Shown: positions 12,166-25,645 of the stretch, piece by piece
How positions within the stretch are numbered: position 1 is the first letter of the stretch
Layout of the letters: every line of letters begins with the position of its first letter
Assembly: GCA_914767715.1 (NCBI GenBank)
Contig: OU612072.1
Span: forward strand, 2,296,001-2,356,000
Direction of reading: 5' to 3'
Length of the DNA stretch: 60,000 bases
Source of the DNA: Membranipora membranacea
Lineage: Eukaryota > Bryozoa > Gymnolaemata > Cheilostomatida > Membraniporidae
Notes under the pieces: generated by a model
The model's database searches: none
Seen by the model: the letters and a program-made list of their open reading frames with translations, nothing else
Told to the model about the DNA's origin: nothing
Position numbers and translations under genes: made by a program

Positions 12166-14954
12166 ATGGTCAAGCTGGAAAATGACAAGGTGAGTTAAAA
12201 CAACAGCAATACTACCCAGTCATGAGGAGGCAAGGGTCATATGTATTTTGATAATGACTGAAGAGGAGATGAGTCCTGTTCATTCAAGTCCAGCAAGGGA
12301 GACGAATGGACTGAATGAACCTGGTCCAGCCAGCCAAGTGTGGGGAAACTTATAATATGAAGCAGAAAATCCTGGTCAATATGTAGGCTCTGGTTGGTCT
12401 TAGATGACCATGTGATTGGGTCTCTCCCCAACAAACCAGAGCCAACTATTGGGATTGGCTAGTGTCCCTGGCCTACTAGTACTAGGGGCTTACATTCACA
12501 GCAAGCAACGGCATGGGAATAATAATTATAATAATATGCCTAAGACAAATTACTGAACTGTAAGTGGCAAAAGGTACTTTTTATATATTCAGTCACCAAT
12601 AGTATGTACACACAGGTGTGAAAGACCAGTTAAATATAAGCATGTCTTACCCACAGCCAAGCAAACAGAGTCACCTTGTTACAACTTGTCTAGACCTTCA
12701 TCAACAGCTGGAGTTATGGTAAACAATTATGGTTAGGCCTAATAATTATAAATATATACCAGAGTTCATAATGGTGGTGGTGGAGCGTCATTGAATTTTG
12801 TTAACAGTCATGGTTAGCATGGAGCTTACAGTCCAGGTTTAACTTTGGATCAATTGGATTGAATTTTGAGTTTGAAAATGACATTGAATTGAGCAGCATC
12901 ATGATTAATTCGATGATATTTTGCAATTTGATGAAAATTAATATCAAATCAATCATGACACACCGCTGAATCATTTGAAATTTCCTTACTCAAAACTGGA
13001 GGTAGGTGTCACAATCAATATCCAATCGCATTTACCTGAGTGAGCAAGGGGTTGCTAGGGGTTTCGCTCCCAAATCGCTCACTCATTGATAGAGATAGCC
13101 TATATAGGCTACATTTGAGTGAACTATTTGGGACAACTTTCTGTGAATGAAAGACTAAATGAATGATCATTTTGAGCAAGTATAAGTGATAATTTGCATC
13201 GGTTATTCTTATTATTATCTTTTATTATAAATGATTTTAGTTTTTGAGCGAGCTGACAAAGCTGTTCCAATCTGCAGAGACCAGCGGTAATGTTGTCGTT
13301 ACGATGAAGACATGTAAGTATCTCTTCTAGTAGTTCTCTTTTTATAGACATCACTAGACCTAAGTTTGGCTTTGTGATTGTTCAGACCTGATAGAGTTAA
13401 CTGAACTAACATATTGATGTTCCTGCCATACATTTTGCTATATAATATAACTATAAATTTTGCTGTAAGCCCCTTCGAGAAAATGTCCTTAATCTCACAT
13501 AGATGTGAGCTCAAATCACTCGGTTGTTGTTAAGCCATTGGCATCAGCATCAGAGCTGGTAAACAACATTTAATTAACGTAATACTAGAAGAATGTAAAA
13601 TATTGGTTTCTGTTTGAGAAGAAAGAGTTACAATGGTCATTGCTATCCTTGATTTTATGTGATTAGGCTCTGAGAGGACACAACACCTGAATATGCTTAT
13701 AGCTTTTGGTCACAGTCTCAGGTTACAGGCTACAGTCTATGGTTACAGACTACAGTCTATGACCTCAGATTACAGTTTCAGACTACAGTCTTTGACCTCA
13801 AACTACTGTCTATGGCCTCAGACTACAGACTTAGGTCTCAGACTACAGACTTAGGTCTCATCCTACATTCAATGGCCTCAGATTACAATGCAGACCTGAG
13901 TTTAATATTATTGTTATGGTAGATGATGGACAAACTAAACCAGAGCCACGTAAGAATTCTACTAGTAAGAAGAGACATCAGCCTGTCAGAAAGAGGACGA
14001 CATCAGCAGCAGATCATCACCACGAAACAGACGAGCATACCTGTCTCATAAGAGCTACTAAAGGAAATAAAAAAATCTCCACCGTCGTAAGTCTCATATA
14101 TTCTCATCTCATTTCCTAGAGGAATAAATGTTAACTGTTATTGTTAGGCAGCACATTATTTTGGCGAGTTGAGATGGGGGTTTATATAATGTAAAGATTG
14201 GGAGGCGGGGTGGGCATCAATCAAATTAGAAAATAACATGCGGTGTAAGCTGGTTAATTAAAACTTTATAATTCCAATCTCCTGTTAATTCAGAAAAGGA
14301 AAATTGGTCCCTCAGGCCAGATTTCAATGCATTCTAATGTCACGTAATTCAGACTCTGCTTAATAAGAACACATTTTTGTGGTTCCCAGAGGTTTAAATC
14401 ATGTGAACAGCCCTGTATAAAGTAAATTAAATGATGTGCCGATGACATTGAGGACTAGACACTGTCAGATGTTGTGCTACTCTATATTTTTCAGGAGGCA
14501 TGAGTCTATTCTATTTTTTTGTTCCCAGGTACCTCATAAAGAGATTAACAGATTTCAACTGGTGAGTTGTCTCCATTTCACAAGGCGACAAACATAAAGC
14601 TGCTCAAAATATCAAAACAGACATTAAGTCCACATTGGTTAACTCAGCGAGCTCTAATCTGTTGTATGAATGAAACCACTGATTTTTTATATCATATGTG
14701 TAAACACACAAAATATCCACCAGCATCAATGTCTGTCTCCTTGGTCTGGTTCACTCCTTGGTCTGGTTAATTACATTTCAGAAAAGTTATCTTTGGACAT
14801 TGAGTAATGAAATTTAAAAAAAAGTGGTTTTACATCATTCTCCTTTTTTGTTCATTTTCAGGCATACGCTAACTTGTTACGTGGTAATATGACATCACTT
14901 ATTAAGAAGAAGGGGCGGAGCAAACCAGAGTCTAAACAACAGCTCACACAGTGA
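12166..14954 (+). CDS. SRP14: Signal recognition particle 14 kDa subunit
   Basis: SRP14 pairs with SRP9 on the Alu domain of SRP RNA and delays translation elongation while the particle docks a ribosome at the ER. Five exons join into 128 residues: 12166-12189 (MVKLENDK), 13241-13313, 13923-14086, 14529-14561 (a 33-bp microexon, VPHKEINRFQL) and 14862-14954. Family landmarks are FLSELTKLFQ, TSGNVVVTMKTYDGQTKP, CLIRATKGNKKISTVV and AYANLLRGNM, ending in a basic tail. Every junction keeps phase (0, 1, 0, 0) and has consensus donors such as GTGAGT and GTAAGT. The start is the only ATG that gives the conserved MVxLE N-terminus. The loop between the first two strands is about twice the human length and rich in Lys, Arg, Ser and His. 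The acceptor of exon 3 (ttatggtag) has a weak pyrimidine tract. Confidence 0.95.
13030..13135. repeat. Small inverted-repeat element with a 16-bp palindromic centre
   Basis: The centre TAGCCTATATAGGCTA (13096-13111) is a perfect palindrome, flanked by inverted arms (CCCAAAT...CTCACTCA against TGAGTGAACTATTTGGG). A diverged relative lies at about 8165-8240 in an intron of the Ig receptor (CTCACTCACTGACAGC...GGGTGAACAACTTGGG). It is likely a short non-autonomous transposon or structured intron sequence within SRP14 intron 1. Confidence 0.55.
13705..13895. repeat. Imperfect about 20-bp tandem repeat in SRP14 intron 2
   Basis: Units built on CTCAGACTACAGTCTATGG and CTTAGGTCTCAGACTACAGA repeat about eight times with variation. 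The array ends about 30 bp before the weak acceptor of SRP14 exon 3. Confidence 0.75.
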
Positions 14955-16374
14955 TCGGACTCTACATTGTGCTAGATATAGAGATCTCTACCCAAATCAT
15001 CGTCACATTGGAACCCACTTACACAGGAAAAACTCAGGACTTAGTCAGCCAATGTACCGCATCCGATCATAGGGACTGGATAATTGGGCAATATAGATAT
15101 ATATATATATATATTTACTACACTGGCTAAATCCTTGATCTATTATTTAACCTCTCTGAGTGATGTGTTACATTCACGCCTGATACAGACAAAGCCTGAA
15201 CATTTTGACTGACACCCAATCAGCCCTGAATTATTCATACATTCTCTATAGTGTACAAAAATATTAGTCATGTATTGTTATATTATTGGCATCAATAATC
15301 GCAGAGAAATATAAGTATGTTACATCATCAGTCAAATTTGTATAATATTTACTCTTTTTCGATGCATGAGATCATATGACTTGCATACAGAATAATTGCA
15401 GGTTACAACCCATGCTTGCGCAGGCAGGATAATCTTATTTTACTTGAGATGTGTTAGATTTGAACACACATGAGGCGAATATAACCGTATCACCTTTAAA
15501 ATCAGTAAGGGTGGCCTAGCCACATACAAAAGTCCAAGTGAAATGTGTTTTTAATTTTAACACCCACCAGTCCACTCAACTGTGCCTTATCATGAACGAT
15601 TATTCTGCTCACCAGCACACTAGGCTGTCTCAGTGCTGTTTCCAGTCATGAGGTGATATATTGAATCATGGCTCATTGTCTCTGGCTGCATAGTAAGTTA
15701 GATGTGCGGATAACTCAATATAGGACATATCAATATTTATTTTTATGATTGGAAGTAAGGCCAGTAACTAAGGTATATTAGATCAGTTACAGAGGATTAC
15801 TTCAGAGTTTCAGCAGTCAATTGTAAGGAAGGTTATTAATCTACGAATCGGATCGCAGACTAGACACCCAGACATAATTTTCATAGTTTCAGAACTTTTT
15901 GATTTCAAAACTAAAGATTGGTCTGGTCTAACTAAAAATTCTGAAATACACAGTCTAAATTCTAAGGTATTCGTTAACACTGATTTAGTACATAAGTTCA
16001 GAGACAGCTGCCTGCTAAACTATCTTGACAACAGTATGCACAACTCCCTGTTGGAACAAAATAATCATCATTGATATGTATCACTGTCTTTATTAAACAA
16101 TGTAGTATATATCATATCTAGTGTTAACTAGAGACGCTGAGAGGGGAAACTGAGGAGAGGCTACATGGTCGGCCTCATAAGTTGAGAGCACATAATATGT
16201 GTCGCTGAGTGATTTATTTGTTTTTATTATTTGAGCATTAAGTTGTGATTATTTGAACAAACTTAAAGCTGCACCTCACTGTCAGTGACAAGAATCTGTT
16301 AGTTGCTTGGTGGATGAACAGGTAGTTTGTTGTGATAACCTGTCTGATAGCTAATAAGATTACATAGTGAAGTT
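14955..16374. other. Convergent intergenic space between SRP14 and ALKBH6
   Basis: It contains the 3'UTRs of the two convergent genes and an (AT)n run at about 15098-15113. I find no exon-like sequence on either strand. Confidence 0.55.
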
Positions 16375-18866
<2,492 letters not shown>

Positions 18867-19410
18867 CAGCTGTACAGGAAAACTAATAAATAAAAGGTAG
18901 TATGTAGTGCATTTTATCCGTTACAGTTTTTCTGTGTGTAACTAGCTACTTAGTTGAAAGGATTTGTATTTTAGCAACAAACTATGCCAACTGGGATGAG
19001 CATATTTTAAATGACTGCTATTCATTCTCAAGAGCCCAATACGTTTTACCAAAAGTTAGGACCAGCAGATTTTTAAATAGAGTTATAGCGGTTACGATTT
19101 TAAACAGCAGTGACATTTCAACATCTGCAATGTGATATTATGTCATTGACTATTCTACCAAATAAATGAATCTAATCTCATAGAATTTAAAGAGTGGAAT
19201 ACAGAATAGGATGTAAAACAAGATTGAATAAAAAATCAAATTTAGATTTGCATGGAAAACTAGGCCTTTCGTCGTGAGCTAGTAAAGCCCACTGCCAAAA
19301 CAGTGGACTATATGTCATAACACAAACAAGCCTAAGAATATTTGATCATTCACAGTTTGGGTATTAATGAGCCTATGTGACTAGGGGTGACTAGGATTGT
19401 AACCACCAAA
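18867..19410. other. Upstream region of ALKBH6
   Basis: AT-rich sequence immediately 5' of ALKBH6, presumably its promoter. No TATA box or other core element stands out, and no gene is visible. Confidence 0.4.
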
Positions 19411-19558
19411 GTTTTTTGCACGATTCCCATACTACAAAAAAACTAGTACTGATAGGAGAGAATAGAAGATAACTCCAAATATGTGGAGAATAGGAGCTAG
19501 AGTTGTCTTTTCTTCTCTCCTATCGGTAATAGCTTGTGGATGGGAATTGTGAAAAAAC
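19411..19558. mobile_element. Foldback MITE of about 150 bp
   Basis: The two halves are reverse complements: GTTTTTTGCACGATTCCCAT at 19411 against GGGAATTGTGAAAAAAC ending at 19558, and GATAGGAGAGAATAGAAGA against TCTTCTCTCCTATC inside. The loop is only about 20 bp, so the element is essentially one long hairpin. A clear target-site duplication was not found. Confidence 0.7.
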
Positions 19559-19699
19559 TTGATCGTTTAAAATTTATGTCAATAAAGTGATCAGTTTGAT
19601 GAGAAACAGAGTGAGCTTCCATCCTTCCCACCGCCCCCCCCCCACACCCTACCCACACCAAGCCCAAAGTTAGGAAATGCGGCAGTCCTATGGTATGAA

Positions 19700-22600
19700 G
19701 TCTTATCTATCTACCTACCTATCTACACGTTGGTGTGCCGAAGACGTACGTCTCATCGATACACAGTGGATGTAGGTGCAGTTATATGACAGGGTGCAGT
19801 GTAGGTGCTGAGGATGAAGATGGTGCTCGAACGTATGTACAGGTGGTTAAGTTTCTGGTGGCTTTAGAACATCTGGTTGAGTTCAGCAGCTGCAGCTAGT
19901 CTGAAACTCCGAAGAGATTGTGCTGATCTGGTAGCTGCTGACAGGCTGTTCCAAAGTGTGATGGTATCGGGGACGTACGACTTCTGATAGGTCACAGTTC
20001 GGCAATGTAACTGGGTGAATTTGCCAGGGTAGGTTGGAGACTCTCGCAGTGTCAGAGTGACATCAACCAGGTTGTTGATCAGACTTGTAGAGCATTGTTG
20101 CTTTACTCAGCTTTCTCCTTGATTGGAGTGACTCCCAGTTGAGTTGTTGCTTTCATAGCAGATACACTGCTGTATCGAGAGTAGTCACTGCTCACAAATC
20201 TGGCTGCTCTGTTCTGTACCGCTTCCAGTTGTTTTATATGTGCCTTATGGTGAGGGTCCCAGATGGGTGCACAGTACTCAAGCTGTGGCCTCACAAGAGT
20301 TTTGTAACTCCTTTCTTTGATGTCTGATGCACAGTGATAAAGGTTTCTCTGAAGGAAGGACAGAGTACGAGATCCCTTGGCACTAACATTGTCAATATGG
20401 TTTTTCCATTTTAGAGATTTACTAATAGTTACTCCAAGATATTTTGAAGATGTAACTATTTCTAGAGCGTGGCCTCTGATGTTATAACAGCTCTCTATCT
20501 CCTTTTTCTTGTTGGTGACTCTGATTACCTGGCATTTGGAGGGATGAAAACTCATCCCCCAGTCAGCTTCCCACTGTAACAGCCTGTCTAGATCTTCTTG
20601 CAGACAGACTGCTTCACTCTCTGTGTTTACTTCTCTGTATATGACCGCGTCATCGGCGAAAAGTCTGACACGAGATTGGTTGGAGATGTACTCTGGCATG
20701 TCGTTGATATAAAGGAGGAACATAAGAGGCCCCAGAACACTCCCTTGGGGAACCCCAGAGGTGACTGCGGTAGCACCAGATATTTTTCCCTCGACAATTA
20801 CTTTTTGGGTTCGATCTGATAGGAAGGCATTTGTCCACTTCATAACATCTGGGTCAATTCCATAGTGATGTAGTTTATGGATAAGCAGGTCATGTGAGAC
20901 GCGGTCGAATGCCTTGGCAAAGTTGAGAAGGATCACATCGGTTTGGGATTTCTCGTCAAGATTTTGAAAGAAATCCTTGTTGGTTAGCAGCAACTGGGAT
21001 TCACACGATCTTCTCCTACGAAAACCATGTTGGGAATCTGTGAGCAGCTTGAATTCCTCAAGGTGGTCATGGATCTGGCTTGTGATGATATGCTCAGCAA
21101 TCTTACACACTATCGACGTTAGGGACACAGGTCTGTAGTTTTCTGCTTTGCATCAGTCACTTTTCTTGTAGATGGGGGCCACACATGCATGTTTCTAGTC
21201 TTTAGGTACAGTGCCCTGCACTAGGGTGGCTTGGATGAGGAGTTACAAAGCAGGGGCGATCTCAACAGCAGTAGTATTCAGCAGCTGCGGTGTGAGTTTA
21301 TCGGGCACACAAGCTTGTTTACCTTAAGGTCGAGTAGGAGCTTCTGTATACCTGCCGCTGAAACAACTACCGGCCTCATCTTCGGGTGGTTCCAAGTTAT
21401 AATTGGTGCTTGGTGTTCACCCATGGCAGTGAATACAGATGTAAACTGACAGTTCAGGATGTCTGCTTTCTGTTGGCTTTCAGACACCATGGTATTATTG
21501 TCACATCTCAATGGGGCGATACCAGCATTGTCTACCTTACGACTTTTCACAGAATTCCAAAATTTCTTCTGATGGTTGTCATCTTCTGCAAACATTTCAT
21601 TCAGGTATCTATTCAGTGCCTGCTTGCAGAGAATTCTTGATTTCTTTTTCAGTTCACTGTATCTCTGTTTGGCTTTGCTGCTGCCAGTAGCTCGTTGTTT
21701 CCTGAACCAGCGCTTCTTTTGGTGACTAAGTCGTTTGATTTCAGGGGTTATCCAAGGTTGGTGTTACTTGGTAGATGAAATTTTAAATGGAATGCATTTA
21801 CCTTGTACAGCTATAAGAGAATCTCTCAGATACTGCCACATTTCGTTCACAGGGGACCAGATGTTGCATCTCAGTATGAAGTTCTCAGAGATGATCATGG
21901 CCGATGGTCGGTGTCGCCAATCTTCCATTTATAAACCTTCTTGGAGACAGGTTTAACCTTGGCGAGTCTGGGCGTACTTTCTTTTGTTGGCAGTTGAAGG
22001 CACAGTCGAGGAAAAGCTGATTTAGTTTTGTCGGATATCGGTACTCATCAATGCTGTTTGAGAGCCAATTGATGTCGGGTAGGTAGAAATCACCAAGAAA
22101 CCAGAGAACTGACTTATCAAACTTTTAGCAAGTTTTTCCATACATGATGTCAGTGCTTCTGCATATATAGTATCATTGTTAGGGGGTCTATATATAGCTC
22201 CAAGGATCAGTTTCTGTTTCTGGTATAACGAGATCTTAACAAACACTGCTTCAACTTTATCAGTACCAGCATCCAGCTGCTCGATGTCAAAGTCGTTTTT
22301 GATAGCTAGTAATACCCCACCATAGCCATAAGGTCGGTCTTTACGGTAGGTTACATAATTTGCAGGCATGAATTCTGAGTTGTAGATGGTTGGATTTAGC
22401 CAGCTCTCAGTTCCTACAATGATGTCTGGGTCATTGCTGTCAATCACATTCAAAAGCTCACCCTTCTAATTTTTAACACTCTGAATTTTCAGGGGTTTAT
22501 ATGCTTTTGTGCGGGCTGTTTTGGTGGTACAGGTGATGACTGGGCTGCTGGCTGATCTATACTCTGACCGCTACTTAAGCTAGAGATAGATTGGAAAGGA

Positions 22601-23275
22601 TTATCTGTCGATGTGAATGAGTTGGAGTCAAAGAATGAGCTGCTGAAATTGGGCATACCACATTGGACATAATACCACGAGTTGTTGGCTAGGGCTTTGT
22701 AGATTTGAGATTGCATACCCATACATCGTGTGATACCATTTTTCAGAGGAATCACACGCAACTCCAGCTTCGGTCCAATTCACAGCTTTACTACAAATTT
22801 GGCAAGTATATTTCACAGGCTCTTGGTCACTTTCAATATCTCCAGCAAGAAATATCAAAGTCAGTGAAAGAGACATTGATGGATGGTAGATGAGCACTGA
22901 TCATGATGTTTTCTTCTTTCTACCCGGAAAATAAGCTGATGTGCTAGCTTTGTACATGGCAGTTGATTGAAGTTGGGCAATGGAGTTTGCTTCTACCTTC
23001 ACCTGGTCTTGACTGGAAGTCTCTATGTTTTTCCGGTTGGAGTGGGCTACTATGCCAAAGATATAAACCGTCAATAGGATTCTCATTGCAACGTTGATTT
23101 GTTTGCCATGGTTTGTTTGTTTCCGGGTTTTGTGGGAAAAGTGACATGAAGAAAAAACCTTCAGATTGGTGAGTCTGCTCCTCTGCTGTGTCCAGGATCC
23201 CCTCTTCAGTTGGCCTGCACCTTGTTGCACCCTGAGCCTGTTGTTGGTTTCTGCTGACTCCTCTCACCCTTCCTC
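19700..23275 (-). mobile_element. LINE 1: decayed non-LTR retrotransposon with PHD finger, endonuclease and reverse transcriptase
   Basis: Read on minus from 23275 to 19700. A PHD-like finger lies at about 22830-22720 (YTCQICSKAVNWTEAGVACD, KWYHT), followed by a Ser-rich linker (CGMPNFSSSFFDS). An AP-type endonuclease start is at 22453-22022 (DPDIIVGTESWLNPTIYNSE, GYGGVLLAI, GAIYRPPNND). A linker with FTSVFT is near 21440 and the reverse transcriptase at 21128-20103. The frame is broken by several shifts and stops. The C-terminal peptide continues to a stop at 19866-19864 (TITLWNSLSAAT). The 3' tail is a TAGATAGG-type simple repeat near 19690-19725. The PHD-EN-RT order is known from CR1/L2-type elements of marine invertebrates; clade assignment needs a tree. 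It is a dead copy. Confidence 0.85.
20103..21128 (-). pseudogene. Reverse transcriptase of LINE 1
   Basis: A 341-residue open piece carries the standard RT blocks: QHGFRRRRSCESQLL, a FAKAFDRVSHDLL palm motif, SGVPQGSVLGPLMFLLYIND and the catalytic FADDAVIY, followed by the thumb (KYLGVTIS, LEYCAPIWDPH). The catalytic aspartates are intact, but a stop at 20103-20105 and a frame shift cut off the C-terminus, and the N-terminal part is in other frames. Confidence 0.9.
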
Positions 23276-23950
23276 AGATTATCATATATCTTAAGGCCTC
23301 ATATGTAATCCAAGTTATTTTCACAAAACAAAACAAAAGACTTGGATGGATATCATTTGATGTCATGGAACTAATAATGTAATGTACTGGTTTAATTTTG
23401 AACTAGTTAGTAAGATCATTATTATTAAATTAATTAATGCCATAATAATAACTTGTAAACTATTATTGTTATAATAACAATATGAACATGCCTCTCTATG
23501 ATTGAACATAACTTACCACAGAAGCTTGATGGTGAGAAGATGCTGCTATAAAGTATGGTTCATATATATATCAATTAAATTAAACTCTTGGGTCAGTGGG
23601 TATAAAAATAATAATGGTAATAAATAATATGTTTGAAATGTTCTCTACCGGAAGTGCTGTAGAATAGCCAAAAATGGCATAGTTATAATAGTAACCTTTA
23701 ATTGGCTGATAGCTCTACAATTTGTCCAATCACAACAATTCTTTTAAATTTAAAAGTAATAATGAAAAATCATTCTCCAAGAGTTAGGGTCATTATTTTT
23801 CTTTGATTAAAATTATACAAATGCAGGGGTCACAGTGTCACACAGGAGATGCACGTGGTATCAGAATTGTGGTATCTTCTTACACCTGCAAATATATACT
23901 GTCTTGTAAGTACCATAGGGCAGTTACCAACATGAGGCCCTGCTTTCACT
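23276..23950. other. Spacer between two LINEs, no gene
   Basis: Very AT-rich, with short inverted AT repeats (for example ATTATTGTTATAATAACAAT at 23462-23481). No exon or conserved element recognised. Confidence 0.5.
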
Positions 23951-25645
23951 TTTTTACTAAGTTCCTGAGTGACTTGAAGTACTTACTAAGTTACTTACTA
24001 ACTTGGTACTTGCCGACGTGATCACCGCTTCATAGGGTTGAAGACTTTGGTAATGTGGCACTCCGTTAGTCCGTACTTCATTCCAAGGTCAGGATACCAG
24101 GTATACCAGGGTAGGGCGTGGGGTAGCTAGCCAGGGGGACAGAGAAGACGGTCCTCGGGGTCTAAGTTATTCCATGCTTTACTGGTACACACAAAGAAGG
24201 TGGACACGTGAGCTTTGTTGTTGTGATGCTCAACTTTATATTGGAGGCCATGTTGGCGAGTACTCTTTCGGCAGTCTGATGGCGTTGTGTACACTGTTAT
24301 TTGTGTCTTGATCTCTATGTAGTGCATTGCCCTGAACAGGCCAATGCGTCTCCATTGTTGTCGGTCTTCGAGAGGTTCCAGGTCTAGTCTATCGAGCATG
24401 CCGGTGGTTGAGGCTGTGCTGATGCGTGGTATATTGAATACCATATGACCAGATCTTCTTTCTACAGCTTCAATCTGGGTGGCGCGAGTCTTAGGAAGGC
24501 ACAAGGCATACTCTAGGACGGAGCGTACTAGCTGTTTGTAGGCCCTACATCTGAGCTGTGTAGACTGAGGGGGAACTGTCCTCCTGACGAAGCCTAGTGT
24601 TGTTGATGCCTTGTTGGTAACGTAGTCTGTATGCGTCCGCCATTTGAGGTCATCCTGGATATGCACTCCCAGGTATTTGATGGTCTTTGTCACTGGGATA
24701 ATCTGGTTATGCAATCTGTATGGCGGTAGAATTGTCCTGTTTCTCTTTCGGCTGAATCGTATTATCTCACATTTGGCAGGATGGAACTCTATCCTAGCTT
24801 CCTGTTCCCATGCTTCCAGGGTTCTTCAAGTCCTCGATGAGCTGTGCTGATCGATCTGCAGTGGTGTAGATGATGGTATCATCATTGAACAACCTCACCT
24901 GGGACTTAACTACAGAAGGCAGGTCGTTGATGTACAACAGAAAGAGGGCAGGTCCGAGTACAGAGCCTTGGGTTAGCCAGAGGTCACTGCACAAGTCTCA
25001 GAGGAGGTTCCTTGGAGGGTGACTGTCTGGGTATGATCTCTGAGGAACGTGGCAGTCCAGTCAGTTATCTGTTTGCTAACGCTGATGTTCCTCATCTTTG
25101 CCAGCAGTTTGGCATGGCACACCATATCAAACGCCTTGCTGAATTCCAACAGACAGGCATCCACTTCGTTTCCGGCATCCAGTTCTTGCGAGATGTCGGC
25201 AACAAGTTCCACTAGTTGGGTTTCACAGCTTAGCCTGGCCCTGAAGCCATGCTGACGATTGTAGAGGAGGTGGTTTCCCTCAATGAACTTCATCAGGTGG
25301 CTAGTGATGGCGTGCTCTAGCATTTTGCTGGTGATGCATGTCAGTCTGATTGGGCGATAGTCTTCGGGTTTTGTTTTATCTCCCTTTTTGAAGATTGGTG
25401 TGACGTTTGCGTGTCTCCAATCTTCATGTACACTGGAATATTCTAGGGACTGGTTGAAGATATTGCAGAGGGGGCCTGCTTCAATATCGGCAGTTTCCTT
25501 CAATACTCGTGCACTTATATTGTCGGGTCTTAACGCTTTGTTGATCTTCAGTTGGCGTAGGAGTTTGAGTACTGGAAAACAATGATTTAGGCTTGCAACA
25601 ATTACCTCATTGCATGCAAGCCCCAGGACGGATTTAAGAAAGAAG
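23950..25645 (-). mobile_element. LINE 2: 5'-truncated, frameshifted non-LTR retrotransposon
   Basis: On minus the RT begins at about 25640 (LKINKALRPDNISARVLKE, TPIFKKGDKTKPEDYRPI, QHGFRARLSCETQ, FSKAFDMVCH). It shifts frame near 24980 (QGSVLGPALFLLYINDLP) and again near 24800, and ends at about 24127 (IKYLGVHIQDDLKW, LEYALCLPK, WNNLDPED). The catalytic box reads FNDDTIIY where FADD is usual. The endonuclease is absent, typical of 5' truncation. The 3' end is a TTAC/ACTAAG-rich tail around 23950-24005. It is related to LINE 1 but clearly a different family. Confidence 0.85.
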
